From Nitrosospira lacus (lineage in GTDB: Bacteria; Pseudomonadota; Gammaproteobacteria; Burkholderiales; Nitrosomonadaceae), in assembly GCF_000355765.4 (NCBI RefSeq), contig NZ_CP021106.3:2451137-2515136 (forward strand): a DNA stretch of 64,000 bases, in the 5' to 3' direction. A program made the position numbers and the translations under genes. Position 1 is the stretch's first letter; each line of letters starts with the position of its first letter. The notes under the pieces were generated by a model. The model was given only the letters and a program-made list of their open reading frames with translations. It was not told the origin of the DNA and did not search any database. Below are positions 42,187 through 53,127 of this stretch, piece by piece.

Positions 42187-44259
42187 ATGAGTCATTTAAC
42201 CACTAAACTTGGCTGGCTCGCATTCGCCGTCCTTGGCGCCTTCGCATTCGCATATATCGCATTGCATCACGGCGAATCCATCGGCGCAATATGGATCGTG
42301 ATCGCCACGGTCTGCGTTTATACGATTGCTTATCGTTTTTACAGCCAGTTCATTGCCAGGCGAGTGCTGAGGCTGGATGTCACCCGCATGACCCCCGCTT
42401 ACAAATTCAATGACGGTCTGGATTATGTACCGACCAACAGATATGTATTGTTCGGGCATCATTTTGCCGCCATTGCGGGCGCCGGACCGCTCGTCGGACC
42501 GATACTGGCCGCGCAGATGGGCTACATGCCTGGCATGCTTTGGCTGTTGGCCGGCGTCGTGTTCGCCGGCGCGGTACAGGATTTCATTGTGCTGTTTGTT
42601 TCCACCCGGCGCGATGGCCGTTCGCTGGGCGATCTGATCAAGTCGGAACTGGGGCAGATACCCGGCATGATCGCCCTGTTCGGCACATTCTTCATCATGC
42701 TGATCCTGCTGGCAGTACTGGCGCTGATCGTGGTCAAGGCGCTGGCGGAATCACCCTGGGGCACCTTCACCGTAGCTGCAACCATTCCGATTGCCTTGTT
42801 CATGGGGGTTTACGCGCGCTTTATCCGGCCTGGCGCGATTGGTGAGGTTTCGCTGATTGGCTTTGTTTTACTGATGCTGTCGATCGTCGCGGGGCAGTAT
42901 GTACAGGAGATACCCTCAATGGCCGCCATATTCACCCTGACCGGAGAGCAGCTCACCTGGATGCTGATTGCCTATGGCTTCATTGCGTCCGTGCTGCCGG
43001 TCTGGCTGTTGCTGGCGCCACGCGACTACCTGTCCACGTTCCTGAAGATCGGCACTATCGTCGGCTTGGCAATCGGTGTCATCTTCATTTCGCCGGAACT
43101 CAAGATGCCGGCATTTACACAGTTTGTGGATGGCTCCGGCCCAGTCTGGTCGGGCAGCCTGTTTCCCTTCCTGTTCATTACCATCGCCTGCGGCGCGGTA
43201 TCCGGTTTTCACTCGCTCATTTCCTCCGGCACCACGCCCAAGATGATCCGGAACGAAAGCGATGCCCGCTTCATCGGCTACGGGGCCATGCTGATGGAAT
43301 CATTTGTCGCCATCATGGCCCTGGTTGCCGCCTCCACCATCGAACCCGGGGTGTACTTTGCCATGAACAGCCCGGCCGCGATCATCGGCACCACGGCGGA
43401 ATCGGCCACACAAGCCATCTCGCAATGGGGTTTTTATGTCACCCCCGAGATGATTACCCAGACCGCGCGGGATGTGGGGGAGCACACCATCATTTCCCGT
43501 ACCGGCGGTGCGCCGACGCTGGCGGTGGGCATGGCGCAAATCCTGTCGGATGTGATGGGCGGCCGGACAATGATGGCGTTCTGGTATCACTTCGCCATCC
43601 TGTTCGAGGCGCTTTTCATCCTGACGGCGGTCGACGCAGGCACACGTGCCGGGCGCTTCATGCTGCAAGACTTGCTGGGTACATTCATTCCATCGATGAA
43701 ACGTACCGATTCGGTGATTGCCAGCCTGATCGCCACTGCGATTTGTGTCGCGGGCTGGGGCTATTTTCTGTATCAGGGTGTGGTCGATCCGCTGGGGGGA
43801 ATCAATACCTTGTGGCCGTTGTTTGGCATCTCCAACCAGATGCTGGCCGGTATTGCGCTGATTCTCTGCACATGTGTGCTGTTCAAGATGAAGCATGACC
43901 GTTTCGCCTGGGTCACGATCATACCCGCCGCCTGGGTGCTGGTCTGCACCTTGACCGCCGCCTGGCAGAAGATCTTCGATGCCAATCCGCGTATCGGTTT
44001 TCTGGCGCATGCGAGAAAATACAAGGAGGCGCTCGCGGATGGCACACTTTTGGCGCCAGCCAAATCCGTGGAACAGATGCAACAGGTGATTGTTAACGAT
44101 TACGTCAATGCATCACTGGCGGGGCTGTTCATGCTGGTGTTGATCAGCATGCTGGGATTCGGTATCCGCACGGTGGTGCGCGCACGCAGTACCGCCCGGC
44201 CCACAGCCAAGGAGGCACCGTTCGAGCTATTGCCGATCGAAGCGGCACCCGGAACTTGA
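42187..44259 (+). CDS. cstA: Carbon starvation protein CstA
   Basis: A 690-residue membrane protein with about sixteen to eighteen helices and the CstA core: [20 protein letters not shown] near residue 90 and [16 protein letters not shown] near residue 338. CstA proteins take up peptides or pyruvate during carbon limitation. The start has GAGAAGGA directly upstream. A small YbdD/DUF466 gene follows immediately, the usual partner in proteobacteria. Confidence 0.95.
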   Translation: MSHLTTKLGWLAFAVLGAFAFAYIALHHGESIGAIWIVIATVCVYTIAYRFYSQFIARRVLRLDVTRMTPAYKFNDGLDYVPTNRYVLFGHHFAAIAGAGPLVGPILAAQMGYMPGMLWLLAGVVFAGAVQDFIVLFVSTRRDGRSLGDLIKSELGQIPGMIALFGTFFIMLILLAVLALIVVKALAESPWGTFTVAATIPIALFMGVYARFIRPGAIGEVSLIGFVLLMLSIVAGQYVQEIPSMAAIFTLTGEQLTWMLIAYGFIASVLPVWLLLAPRDYLSTFLKIGTIVGLAIGVIFISPELKMPAFTQFVDGSGPVWSGSLFPFLFITIACGAVSGFHSLISSGTTPKMIRNESDARFIGYGAMLMESFVAIMALVAASTIEPGVYFAMNSPAAIIGTTAESATQAISQWGFYVTPEMITQTARDVGEHTIISRTGGAPTLAVGMAQILSDVMGGRTMMAFWYHFAILFEALFILTAVDAGTRAGRFMLQDLLGTFIPSMKRTDSVIASLIATAICVAGWGYFLYQGVVDPLGGINTLWPLFGISNQMLAGIALILCTCVLFKMKHDRFAWVTIIPAAWVLVCTLTAAWQKIFDANPRIGFLAHARKYKEALADGTLLAPAKSVEQMQQVIVNDYVNASLAGLFMLVLISMLGFGIRTVVRARSTARPTAKEAPFELLPIEAAPGT

Positions 44260-44270
44260 GGTGCCCATCC

Positions 44271-44477
44271 ATGCTAACTAGAAGAATTACCGGCATTACC
44301 AGGGCGGCGCGCTATCTCGGGCAGAGCATGCGACTGATGGTGGGCGTGCCCGAATACAGTACTTATGTCAATCACATGAAAACCGCGCATCCGGATCAGC
44401 CGGTCATGTCTTATCAGGAGTTCTTCCGGGAGCGTCAGGAAGCGCGGTATGGCGGCAAGGTCAGTAGATGTTGCTAA
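44271..44477 (+). CDS. ybdD: YbdD/YjiX-family (DUF466) protein
   Basis: A 68-residue basic protein with the DUF466 pattern: [23 protein letters not shown] and a [21 protein letters not shown] end. YbdD is almost always encoded next to cstA and is thought to support its activity. The ATG at 44271 is chosen; a TTG at 44256 overlaps the cstA stop and is possible. The gene ends the operon. Confidence 0.9.
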   Translation: MLTRRITGITRAARYLGQSMRLMVGVPEYSTYVNHMKTAHPDQPVMSYQEFFRERQEARYGGKVSRCC

Positions 44478-44814
44478 GAACTCTTAAATAGTCATCCCTA
44501 AAAACCCTGTCTTTAGCAAAACAGCCATCATTAATCGAGGACTATTTGCGTCGCGCTTCTGCATAAGAGGTTGCAAACCTCTGCCGTGACCCCATTGGGT
44601 GTGAATGCGCGGGCCAGATTCAAACAGCCGCTTGCCTGGCGGAGTCCTGTGCACGTTGCATTGACGCAACCGTCAACTTGTGCTTGGACTCGACGTCACG
44701 TATCACTCTGCCAGGATAAGTCTTGAGCCGCTTCGTTCCGTCTCATGAATTCCCCGATCAGGGGAAAATATCCCGATTCTAGTGAATTTCGTCAAACCGT
44801 GCATACCCTATGTC
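44478..44814. other. No gene seen
   Basis: About 335 bases between convergent transcription units. I found no RNA gene or clear terminator here. Confidence 0.4.
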
Positions 44815-45939
44815 TTAATATTTATGCGGGTTAAATAGGGGTATTTCAGGGGCGACGGGGGTAAGGCTCCCATAATGGCGAGCTGCCACTTTATCGTGTT
44901 GATTGGCGCACTCGCGTATTGCGTCTTCATACTCCACAAATACATCCCGCTTCCCTGTCTCCTTTCCGGTCTCCCGCATTGCCCCCAGCAATGCATGCGC
45001 ACCCAGTCGCGCGGATTCTATCGCCAGTTCGATTCCCATGCCGCTGAGGGGATCAGGCGCATAAGCCGCGTCGCCGACGGCAATCCAGCCGCTCCCAGCC
45101 GCCTTGCCGAATCCACGTACACCAGCCACGCGCCCGGTTATATGCGGGTTAAGTTCGGCTCCCGGACCACCGAGTAGAGGAGCAAGCAGCCGCGTACCCC
45201 GAAGCTCTCCAAAAAAAAATTCCCGCAGGGATGCGCGCCGCCGCTTGATCTCATCCCGGCTGGTGCAAAAGCCGGCAAAATGACCGCCATCCCCGCTGGG
45301 TAACGCATACCACCAGCCGTTATCCCTGGCCTCGATGTAGAGCGCATGATCCGGTACATCGCAGAGCGGACTTAATGGCGCCATCAGCGCAATCCGGGAT
45401 GATTCGCCCCGCGGTGACGTATCGAAAAAGCGTGCCGCCGCACGGCCGGTCGCAAGAACCAGAAAACGGGCACATACCGGAATGCATTCGGCTTCCCCCG
45501 AGCGCAGGAAAAGCTGCCATTGGTCGTTGCGGCGTTCGATATTCGTAACTTTGGTGTCCGCAATGACCGACACACCCGCAGCAGCAGCCAGATCGCGCAA
45601 CGCTTGATCAAAAAGTATGCGCTCCACCGCGACACCGGGACCCCATGGATTAAACATCGCGCTTAATGCAACCGGTTCGGAAGTACCCCACAGCGAGATT
45701 GTTTCATGGACTTCCACGCCTCCTGTTCCGGCATTATCCTGCCGGAAAAAGCCGGGGCAATATTGTTCAATCATGCGCCGCGCGCGGCCGGACACGAGCT
45801 CGATACCGCCTGTGCTGTAGCCGTCCCAATGCACCAGGCATACGCGCGCGCCTCCATGCGCGAGCGCAAGCGCACATATTCCACCAGCCGGCCCGCCTCC
45901 GGCGACAATGGCCTCAATGTTCTGGCTACCTCCGGACAT
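44815..45939 (-). CDS. FAD-dependent oxidoreductase (halogenase/LodB-like)
   Basis: A 374-residue flavoprotein. The N-terminal FAD-binding motif is VAGGGPAGGICALALAHGG, and a second flavin motif is GWIAVGDAAYAPDPLSGMGI near residue 290, as in group A flavin monooxygenases and tryptophan halogenases. The halogenase WxWxIP motif is not seen. Similar proteins of the LodB type modify a partner polypeptide. It is divergent from a double SagB-type dehydrogenase, 189 bases apart, and the two are likely to work together. The substrate is unknown. Confidence 0.75.
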   Translation of the reverse strand: MSGGSQNIEAIVAGGGPAGGICALALAHGGARVCLVHWDGYSTGGIELVSGRARRMIEQYCPGFFRQDNAGTGGVEVHETISLWGTSEPVALSAMFNPWGPGVAVERILFDQALRDLAAAAGVSVIADTKVTNIERRNDQWQLFLRSGEAECIPVCARFLVLATGRAAARFFDTSPRGESSRIALMAPLSPLCDVPDHALYIEARDNGWWYALPSGDGGHFAGFCTSRDEIKRRRASLREFFFGELRGTRLLAPLLGGPGAELNPHITGRVAGVRGFGKAAGSGWIAVGDAAYAPDPLSGMGIELAIESARLGAHALLGAMRETGKETGKRDVFVEYEDAIRECANQHDKVAARHYGSLTPVAPEIPLFNPHKY

Positions 45940-46128
45940 GGATCGGAATAATAAATGAATTATTAAGCAAACAGTAAGCTACCATAATCATAGCCATCAT
46001 ATCTTGGGATAGGGATTGGCACGCTGGCTGAGGCCTATTCTCCCCTAATATGATTTCATACGAAAGAAACCTGATACGGCCGCTTATAGTTTGGTAAATT
46101 ATCCTGAATTTAAGATAATCAGGCATCC

Positions 46129-47796
46129 ATGACCCAATCAGAGACCGACCCGGATACCGAGCGATGGCAAGCATTGCTTGAATATCATGAACGCAGCAAG
46201 CACCGCATCAATCGATATGCACCCGGTCCTGGTACACTCGATTGGGCAAGCCAACCAAATCCATTCCGGGAATTTCGCGATGCGCCGCGGGTCAAGCTTC
46301 CTTTGGCGGTGGATACCCTTGGCACCCGATACAACGACATACGCCGCGGTCAATTGCCAGCTCCAGGCAATTTCAATGTCAACAACCTTGCAATTCTCTT
46401 CGAACTCTCGCTCGGTCTCTCGGCATGGAAGTCATATGCCGGCAGCAGATGGGCGCTGCGTTGCAATCCTTCGAGCGGAAACCTGCATCCTACGGAGGGC
46501 TATATGCTATGCCCGCCCCTGGAAGGCTTACCGGCAGGTGTCTATCACTACTTGAGCCGCGATCATGTGCTTGAACAACGTACCGTAGTCGATAGTCCAG
46601 GATGGGCAGAGGCCTTTGCGGGTGGTGGCATCCTGATTGGCCTGACTTCGATCTGCTGGCGGGAAGCATGGAAGTATGGCATGCGTGCCTGGCGGTATTG
46701 CCAGCACGACTGCGGTCATGCCATCGCCGCAGTGAGCTACGCGGCGGCGGCCCTTGGATGGCAGACCCGGCTGGTTTTTTCAGCGGGGGACAATGAGATA
46801 GCTGCTTTGCTGGGACTGCACCATCCTATGGATACCGGGTCTGCCACCGCATCCGCCGAACCGGAAGCAGCCGATGCCCTGCTCTGGATCGGTGATCCTG
46901 ATATGCAGCCTGATCTGGGACATCTGCTGCAAGCCTTGCCGAAAAATGGGAATCATGCCGAATGGTATGGATATGCCAATCTATTGAGCAGAGTCCATGT
47001 GCCATGGCCGGAAATCGATTCGATTCATCGTGCAACACACAAGGCTCATACTCCACCTGTACATGAATCGCGTTACTCTGCGCAGCCCTGCCCTGCCCAT
47101 ATCCCGCCAAAAGGCGAGCCTGCCGCCGACCTGGGTTTCTCCCGGATTGCGCGGCAACGCCGTAGCGCGACATCCTTCGACGGCACCACGCATATTGCCG
47201 CTTCAGCTTTTTTCAACATGCTGGAGTGCCTGGGGCCAAGCTGTTCGGGGCCGCCATGGAATTCGCTGGCGTCATCCCAGGGCATGGTGCACCCAGTCTT
47301 TTTGGTACACCGGGTGATTGACCTCAAACCGGGACTTTATATATTCCTGAGAGATCCGGCGATCCAGCAGGACATGAAGCGAGCCATGCGCGCCGACTGG
47401 CTGTGGCAGAAAACCGGCCCGGACCATCTGCCCCTCTATAGGCTGCTCGTTCACGATCTGCGCGATGTCGCAAAGTCGATCTGCTGTCACCAGAGCATCG
47501 CGGCCGACTCATGTTTTGCACTAGGAATGCTGACACGGTTCTCAATCGCGGCGAATGAACCCTGGCGTTACCGTCACCTTTTCTGGGAGTGCGGCATGCT
47601 CGGTCAGGTGCTTTATCTCGAAGCCGAAGCAGCCGGCATACGCGCCACTGGCATCGGCTGTTTTTTCGATGATGAAATGCACGCGCTGCTTGGAATCGAA
47701 AACCACTGCTGGCAGAGCCTGTATCACTTCACGGTGGGCGGGCCAATTGAAGACCCCCGCCTGATGACCCTGCCTCCATACGATACCCGAAACTGA
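46129..47796 (+). CDS. Double SagB/ThcOx-type nitroreductase-fold dehydrogenase
   Basis: A 555-residue protein with two nitroreductase domains in tandem. The first half has GSRWALRCNPSSGNLHPTEG and the second RQRRSATSFDGTTHI with SSQGMVHPVFLVHRV and RATGIGCFFDDEMHALLG. The SagB/ThcOx group oxidises azolines in peptide natural products or modifies small substrates, using FMN. Tandem-domain members also exist as stand-alone oxidoreductases. It is divergent from the FAD-dependent protein. No leader peptide or cyclodehydratase gene is nearby, so a RiPP role is not supported. Confidence 0.8.
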   Translation: MTQSETDPDTERWQALLEYHERSKHRINRYAPGPGTLDWASQPNPFREFRDAPRVKLPLAVDTLGTRYNDIRRGQLPAPGNFNVNNLAILFELSLGLSAWKSYAGSRWALRCNPSSGNLHPTEGYMLCPPLEGLPAGVYHYLSRDHVLEQRTVVDSPGWAEAFAGGGILIGLTSICWREAWKYGMRAWRYCQHDCGHAIAAVSYAAAALGWQTRLVFSAGDNEIAALLGLHHPMDTGSATASAEPEAADALLWIGDPDMQPDLGHLLQALPKNGNHAEWYGYANLLSRVHVPWPEIDSIHRATHKAHTPPVHESRYSAQPCPAHIPPKGEPAADLGFSRIARQRRSATSFDGTTHIAASAFFNMLECLGPSCSGPPWNSLASSQGMVHPVFLVHRVIDLKPGLYIFLRDPAIQQDMKRAMRADWLWQKTGPDHLPLYRLLVHDLRDVAKSICCHQSIAADSCFALGMLTRFSIAANEPWRYRHLFWECGMLGQVLYLEAEAAGIRATGIGCFFDDEMHALLGIENHCWQSLYHFTVGGPIEDPRLMTLPPYDTRN

Positions 47797-47891
47797 CTCC
47801 CGTCCCGGCCTCGTGTACCGTGCGGAAAAGCAAACCGTGACGCTCCCCCTGACCCAGGCTCATCTCGATGAGACCTGGGATGGCAGTCAAT

Positions 47892-48728
47892 TTATCTTGC
47901 CACGAAAGGCGTTGTCAGCGCAAAATCGCGCTCACCCGGGATAAAGACGTTACAACTATGTTCCACCCCCTCATGGTTCACCTGGATGGAGGCGACAACT
48001 GCCCTATCCGTCTCCCTCGCGATAGGAATTTGCAATGTCTCCGGATTCAACTTGTAGCCCACCGGCAAAATCCTGCGAATATCGGCACCCTCGAACTTGG
48101 AAACGGCACCTCTTGTCAGATAGGAATGCGACACCTGAGGTTGTAAAGAACCGGTCTTTGTCCAATTGACATTCAGCATGATCTCTTTATTCTGTGGCGT
48201 GGCCCAGCATGTAAGGCCTTCGCGCTTTTGCATGCATGCGGACCACGCGTTTGCCACAGACCGGGGAACGACTTTCTGCATCAGAAACTCGGCCGCCCTG
48301 GATGAGTCTGCCAGCGAATTCTTCGAACAATACGCACTCTTCCACTGATTGAATCGATCTTCACTCAATGAACCATCGGGGGAATGCCTGCCTGGGCTTG
48401 GGCCGCTTTCGCTTTGACTAAAAAGTCCATAAGAAAAACCAAATGAGTTATCGGGACCGGATTGCTGTGCGCGATTTATTGCTTGCCGGGCATGTTGAAA
48501 CTTTGATGAACAAAGTTGCGCATACATCGCCTGATCTCTAAATCGGGCATTACTCCTGGCATAGTCATTGTAAAATCCCTCCGCAAGAATCCTTCGGCAG
48601 GAATCCACAACAAATGCGCCGGCAGGTGGAATGTGCAGAAGAGGCAGAGCACATACAACGGCGATAATCGGGCTGATTATATGCCTTGCCCTGTATCCAG
48701 GAACCGCATCCTTTCTGTTCTTCATCAT
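47892..48728 (-). CDS. Exported hypothetical protein
   Basis: A 278-residue exported protein. The signal region is IISPIIAVVCALPLLHIPPA, with cleavage likely after AFA/GA. The mature part has several Cys (SCRRIL, LCSSKF, YCSKN, SACM, TCWAT) that may form disulfides, and a C-terminal beta-rich domain. A GGAGGAGG ribosome site abuts the ATG pair at 48728/48725. I do not recognise a family. The gene is convergent with the SagB-type gene. Confidence 0.6.
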   Translation of the reverse strand: MMKNRKDAVPGYRARHIISPIIAVVCALPLLHIPPAGAFVVDSCRRILAEGFYNDYARSNARFRDQAMYAQLCSSKFQHARQAINRAQQSGPDNSFGFSYGLFSQSESGPSPGRHSPDGSLSEDRFNQWKSAYCSKNSLADSSRAAEFLMQKVVPRSVANAWSACMQKREGLTCWATPQNKEIMLNVNWTKTGSLQPQVSHSYLTRGAVSKFEGADIRRILPVGYKLNPETLQIPIARETDRAVVASIQVNHEGVEHSCNVFIPGERDFALTTPFVAR

Positions 48729-48926
48729 CCTCCTCCGCAATAGGCTATAAAGTATAAGATGCGGCCGCATAATAATTCAAACATTTTGCTCGCCCCGTCT
48801 TGTGCGGACGTTTTGCGGGCTTAAGGGGGATAATTATCAACTGGACCATAAATCGATCAACACCCTGAAAATACCGGGCTTATCGTGAAACCCGATGCTA
48901 AAGTTTTCTCATTCCGCAGCCGTTAA

Positions 48927-51900
48927 ATGAGGAATCGTCCCTCGTGGCTGATCGTTTTGCTCTATACCGCCTTTTCCTTACTTTGGCTGGTAGTCGCCGG
49001 CTATCTGATTTCTCTCACCGTTGACGATCCAATCCTGCGGAGTCGTGCCTACATAGCGAAAGAACTGGCTCTTGTTGTAATGAGCAGCGGTCTGTTTTAT
49101 CTCCTGCTCAAGCGGGAGCGGGTGCGGGTGCGGGCAAACCCCGCCGGCCTGATGGATGCAAACCTGGATTCAGGTCATTTCTGGTCGAATCGATTACTGC
49201 TCATGTTTGCCGCTCTGGCGATGGTGGCCCCCTTGATAAGTATCGGCATCATCAAGGTATATGGTCCGGAAATAGAACGCAAAGCCTACGCTGATCTACA
49301 AACGATCGTTGACCTCAAGGCGGAACAGGTCGAGCTTTGGTTGACGGAGCGGCACAGTGATGCGGAAGCCATAGCGGTGAGCCAGGCGCTTATTGAGCGG
49401 GTCGCGAATATGCGCCACAAAATGGATCCGCACCTGCACCAGCTCATCCGCAACCGGCTGGAGGCTGTTCAGAAAGCCTATAGCTACGAGTCTGTGCTGC
49501 TGATGAACACGGAAGGCCGCCCTCTACTGACGCTAGGCGAACAATATGAACTCCCGGCCGTTACCCAGGCGTTGCTGCCCGCCGCGTTGCGGACAAAACA
49601 GATACAGAGCAGCGATCTGTTCCTGGACGAAAACGGAATAGCCCGGCTGGATATTGTAGTGCCGCTGGTTCCCGAGGCAATCAGCCAGCAAGCTGTAGCC
49701 GTTGTGGTTTTGCGCGCGAATCTCGAGCGATTCCTGCTCCCTCTTGTCGGAAAATGGCCGGTTAACAGCCTCAGCGCGGAAACCCTGCTGGTACGCCGGC
49801 AAGGGAAAACCATTACTTATCTTAATAGCAGGCGCCACCAGGAAGGCCTTGGCCAGCGGGCCACCGCTTCCAGCCACTCGGTGATCGCCAGCAAAGACCT
49901 GCCGGCGGCCGCTGCCGCGCGCGAGCAGCACGGTGGCACGGCTTATGGAATCGACTACCGCGGGGAAGCGGTCCTGGCCGCGTACCGGCCTATGACAGGC
50001 ACCGGCTGGCACCTGATATCCAAGATCGACCGCAGCGAAGTGCTGACATATCTCTGGACCCTGGTTTACTGGGTCGGCATAATCATTTTACTGGCCATTG
50101 CCGCGGTAAGTGGAGCGGTATGGCTGTTATGGCGCCAGCAGCGGCGCGCTCACCAGCTGGCGTTGCTCGTCCATACCGCGGAGCAGGACAAGCTTCTCAA
50201 GTATTTTTATGAGTTGCCATTCATCGGCATGGCAATTATCTCCCCCGATAGCAAGCGCTGGCTGCGGTTCAACGACCGGTTATGCGAGATTCTCGGTTAT
50301 TCGCGCGAAGAACTTGCCGTCAAGAACTGGGTAGAGATGACGCACCCCGAGGATATCGAAAAAGATCTCATTGAATTCGAGAAAGTCAAACGCGGGGAAT
50401 CGGAAGGTTACACGAGGAACAAGCGCTACATCCGCGAGGATGGCTCGATTGTCCTTGCGAACATAAATGTCAAATGCGTGCGCAGGAACGATGGCAAGGT
50501 GGATTACTTCGTCGCCATGTTCCGCGACATCACCGAGCAAGAGCGCCGGAAATCTGAAGCCCTGGCGGTACAGAACCAGCTGCAAGCCACACTGGACGCC
50601 ATACCCGACCTGCTGTTCGAGCTCGATCTGAATGGACGCTGTCACGACTATCATTCCGCACGCACCGATTTGCCGGCCGCGCCTGTTGAAGATCTGCTCG
50701 GGAAAAAAATTTCTGACATCCTTCCCTCCAGCGCAGTGGATATTATTGTATCGGCATTGCTGGAAGCCCGGGAAAAGGGCCTGTCGTCCGGCAAACAACT
50801 GGAACTGGAATTTGCCCAAGGCAAGCTGTGGTTTGAGCTTTCGGTTTCCCGCAAGCATGTTGATCCCGGTCACGACCCGCGTTTCATTGTCCTGGCGCGC
50901 GATATCACCGAACGCAAGGCGTCGGAACGGCGTATCCTGAATCTCGCACACTACGACTCGCTCACCGGGCTTCCCAACCGCGCACTACTCGCAGACCGCA
51001 TGCGGGTTGCGATAAAGCACGCCGAACGGCAATCCACCCGTCTCGCTGTATTGTTCGTCGACCTTGATCGATTCAAGCCGATCAATGATTCGCTGGGACA
51101 TGATATTGGTGATCAATTGTTGAAGGCGGCTGCGCAACGCATGCAAACGTCAGTGCGCAGCGTTGACACTGTAAGCCGAGTGGGTGGCGACGAGTTTGTT
51201 GTTCTCTTGAGCCAAATCGGGGCGACGGAGGATGCCGCGCGTGTGGCCGATAAGCTTATCACAGGTCTATCGCAGCCGTATGGAGTCGAGGGACATGAAC
51301 TGCAGGTGACTGCGAGTGTCGGGATCTGCATCTATCCGGATAACGGGACGCAGCCGAATGTCCTGCTCCGCAACGCGGACGCCTCGATGTACAGCGCCAA
51401 GGAAGCGGGTCGGAACCGGTATCAGTTCTATTCCGACGACATGACAGCGCGGGCAATAGAACGTCTCAGTCTTGAACACGATCTGCGCGGAGCCGCCCAG
51501 CGCGGAGAAATTTTTATGGTGTATCAGCCCCAGATCGAACTTGCAACCAACCGCATCATCGGTGCGGAGGTACTGATGCGCTGGCGGCACCCGACGCAGG
51601 GATTGATCGCACCGGCGCGCTTTATCCCTATCGCGGAAGACAGCGGACTGATTCTCGTGATCGGGGAATGGATACTGGTTGATGCTTGCCGGCAAGCGCA
51701 ACAGTGGCGCGACCGTGGCCTCCTTGATGCAAGCATCTCAGTGAATGTTTCGGCGATCCAGTTTCGCCAAAACGACTTCGTGAGAGTCGTGCAGCGCGCA
51801 ATTAATGTATCTGGCATATCCCCAGACCACTTGGAACTCGAACTCACCGAAAGCGTGGTAATGCAGGGTATCCACTCAACGGAGCAGAAGTTGCAGGAAT

Positions 51901-52250
51901 TGGAGGCCTTGGGGGTAAAGGTGGCAATCGACGATTTTGGTACCGGCTACTCAAGTCTCTCATATTTGCGGCAGTTCACAGTGGACCGTCTCAAGATCGA
52001 TCAGTCCTTTGTGCGTGACCTGCCGGGAAATATCGATGCTGAAGCCATCGCAGCCGCCATTGTGGCGATGGGACTCAGCCTCGGCTTGCGTATCATCGCC
52101 GAAGGTGTGGAGACTGAAGCGCAGGCGGAATTTCTACAGAGGATTCTATGCAAGGAAGGTCAGGGCTATCTGTATGCCCGCCCCATGGAAGCGAAGGAGT
52201 TTGAAGCATGGGTTGCGGCATGGAAACAACGCATACAAAACAAATCCTGA
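48927..52250 (+). CDS. PAS-GGDEF-EAL sensor protein (cyclic di-GMP metabolism)
   Basis: An 1107-residue protein. After two N-terminal helices there is a periplasmic Cache-like sensor (about residues 110-360), another helix, two PAS domains (FYELPFIGMAII and LQATLDAIPDLLFELDLNGR), then a GGDEF domain with the intact motif RVGGDEFVVLL and an EAL domain with EVLMRWRHP in place of EALLRW. Both enzymatic parts have the key catalytic patterns (DDFGTGYSSLSYLR for EAL). It could make and/or degrade cyclic di-GMP and links an external signal to surface or biofilm behaviour. Confidence 0.95.
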   Translation: MRNRPSWLIVLLYTAFSLLWLVVAGYLISLTVDDPILRSRAYIAKELALVVMSSGLFYLLLKRERVRVRANPAGLMDANLDSGHFWSNRLLLMFAALAMVAPLISIGIIKVYGPEIERKAYADLQTIVDLKAEQVELWLTERHSDAEAIAVSQALIERVANMRHKMDPHLHQLIRNRLEAVQKAYSYESVLLMNTEGRPLLTLGEQYELPAVTQALLPAALRTKQIQSSDLFLDENGIARLDIVVPLVPEAISQQAVAVVVLRANLERFLLPLVGKWPVNSLSAETLLVRRQGKTITYLNSRRHQEGLGQRATASSHSVIASKDLPAAAAAREQHGGTAYGIDYRGEAVLAAYRPMTGTGWHLISKIDRSEVLTYLWTLVYWVGIIILLAIAAVSGAVWLLWRQQRRAHQLALLVHTAEQDKLLKYFYELPFIGMAIISPDSKRWLRFNDRLCEILGYSREELAVKNWVEMTHPEDIEKDLIEFEKVKRGESEGYTRNKRYIREDGSIVLANINVKCVRRNDGKVDYFVAMFRDITEQERRKSEALAVQNQLQATLDAIPDLLFELDLNGRCHDYHSARTDLPAAPVEDLLGKKISDILPSSAVDIIVSALLEAREKGLSSGKQLELEFAQGKLWFELSVSRKHVDPGHDPRFIVLARDITERKASERRILNLAHYDSLTGLPNRALLADRMRVAIKHAERQSTRLAVLFVDLDRFKPINDSLGHDIGDQLLKAAAQRMQTSVRSVDTVSRVGGDEFVVLLSQIGATEDAARVADKLITGLSQPYGVEGHELQVTASVGICIYPDNGTQPNVLLRNADASMYSAKEAGRNRYQFYSDDMTARAIERLSLEHDLRGAAQRGEIFMVYQPQIELATNRIIGAEVLMRWRHPTQGLIAPARFIPIAEDSGLILVIGEWILVDACRQAQQWRDRGLLDASISVNVSAIQFRQNDFVRVVQRAINVSGISPDHLELELTESVVMQGIHSTEQKLQELEALGVKVAIDDFGTGYSSLSYLRQFTVDRLKIDQSFVRDLPGNIDAEAIAAAIVAMGLSLGLRIIAEGVETEAQAEFLQRILCKEGQGYLYARPMEAKEFEAWVAAWKQRIQNKS

Positions 52251-52332
52251 TCGCCTTGGCCCGGAACATGCCAATCACCGCAAACCACCATCCCATCATG
52301 CGGGGGAACTGGTGAAATATTCGGGGCTATTC

Positions 52333-52515
52333 CTACTTTTCCGTACTACTATTAGTGCCCTCTTTTTTGATGGGACTCTGCACCTTATAGCCCTCCTCCT
52401 TCATTTTGTATCCGCCATATGCACCCGCCCCGCCCACAGCGAGCAACCAGCAGCCCGATAGCGCTGGCACCACGAGTAACAATATTCCTATACGAAGCAG
52501 TTTCATTATTTTCAT
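52333..52515 (-). CDS. Small lipoprotein
   Basis: A 60-residue lipoprotein. The signal sequence MKIMKLLRIGILLLVVPALS runs into the lipobox LSGC, so Cys is the lipidated residue. The short mature part is WLLAVGGAGAYGGYKMKEEG plus a charged tail. An AGGAGG ribosome site lies 7 bases before the ATG at 52515. It is convergent with the GGDEF-EAL gene. Small lipoproteins of this size often occur in stress responses; the role here is unknown. Confidence 0.7.
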   Translation of the reverse strand: MKIMKLLRIGILLLVVPALSGCWLLAVGGAGAYGGYKMKEEGYKVQSPIKKEGTNSSTEK

Positions 52516-52810
52516 TTGTACCTCCTGAACAATTTGGCAAAAAAATGGCACCGGTGACCCTTATATCGAGGCGCGGGTATCACGCCCAGGACAAGCAAGA
52601 ACATATTCATATCATAGCCCAGCGTAAATTAAAAGTGGATGTGCATTCCAATAGAGGAACCGGAACAGCACGCGTAAGAACCGCCAACTAATATTCTCCA
52701 TGCATATTGCCATCCCGCTCCCGCTGGCAAATCCAAGAATTTACCCAGTATCCTGACCGGATATCGCCATCATCGTCAATTTATTACAACTTCGGAAACG
52801 CGGTATTTGA

Positions 52811-53050
52811 ATGAACCCCGCAATACAAAGCGGCACCGCCCGCTTCGAAGCCACGCTGATCAACGCAAAATTGCTCAAGAGCACGCGTCTGACGGGAGTG
52901 GCGGTAATCGAGGGATTCTGCATAGTGGTTTATCTTGCCGCTGATTTTAATTTCGAGCAACTCACCGCAGTCAGAAAAATCATTCTGTGCGGGCTGACCG
53001 CTGCTGTCTTATTTCTAATATGGCGGGTGGCAGGCGGAATTCCATTATAA
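52811..53050 (+). CDS. Small membrane protein, hypothetical
   Basis: A 79-residue protein with two hydrophobic segments (GVAVIEGFCIVVYLAADF and IILCGLTAAVLFLIWRVAGG). No family is recognised and no clear ribosome site is present. It lies 77 bases before the yceI-like gene and could share its transcript. Confidence 0.4.
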   Translation: MNPAIQSGTARFEATLINAKLLKSTRLTGVAVIEGFCIVVYLAADFNFEQLTAVRKIILCGLTAAVLFLIWRVAGGIPL

Positions 53051-53127
53051 TCGGCATCACCACAACGGCGGAGAACTCTGGTTTGTTTACATTACCTGAT
53101 TTTTTTAACCACCGAAAAAGGAATACC

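Noticed and set aside
43300-44082. 260-residue minus-strand frame opposite cstA
   Set aside because: It is a codon-bias shadow of cstA, rich in Arg, His and Gln without domain likeness.
46016-46033. TGGCACGCTGGCTGAG as a sigma-54 box before the SagB-type gene
   Set aside because: The -24 half fits, but the -12 GC pair is missing (GA instead).
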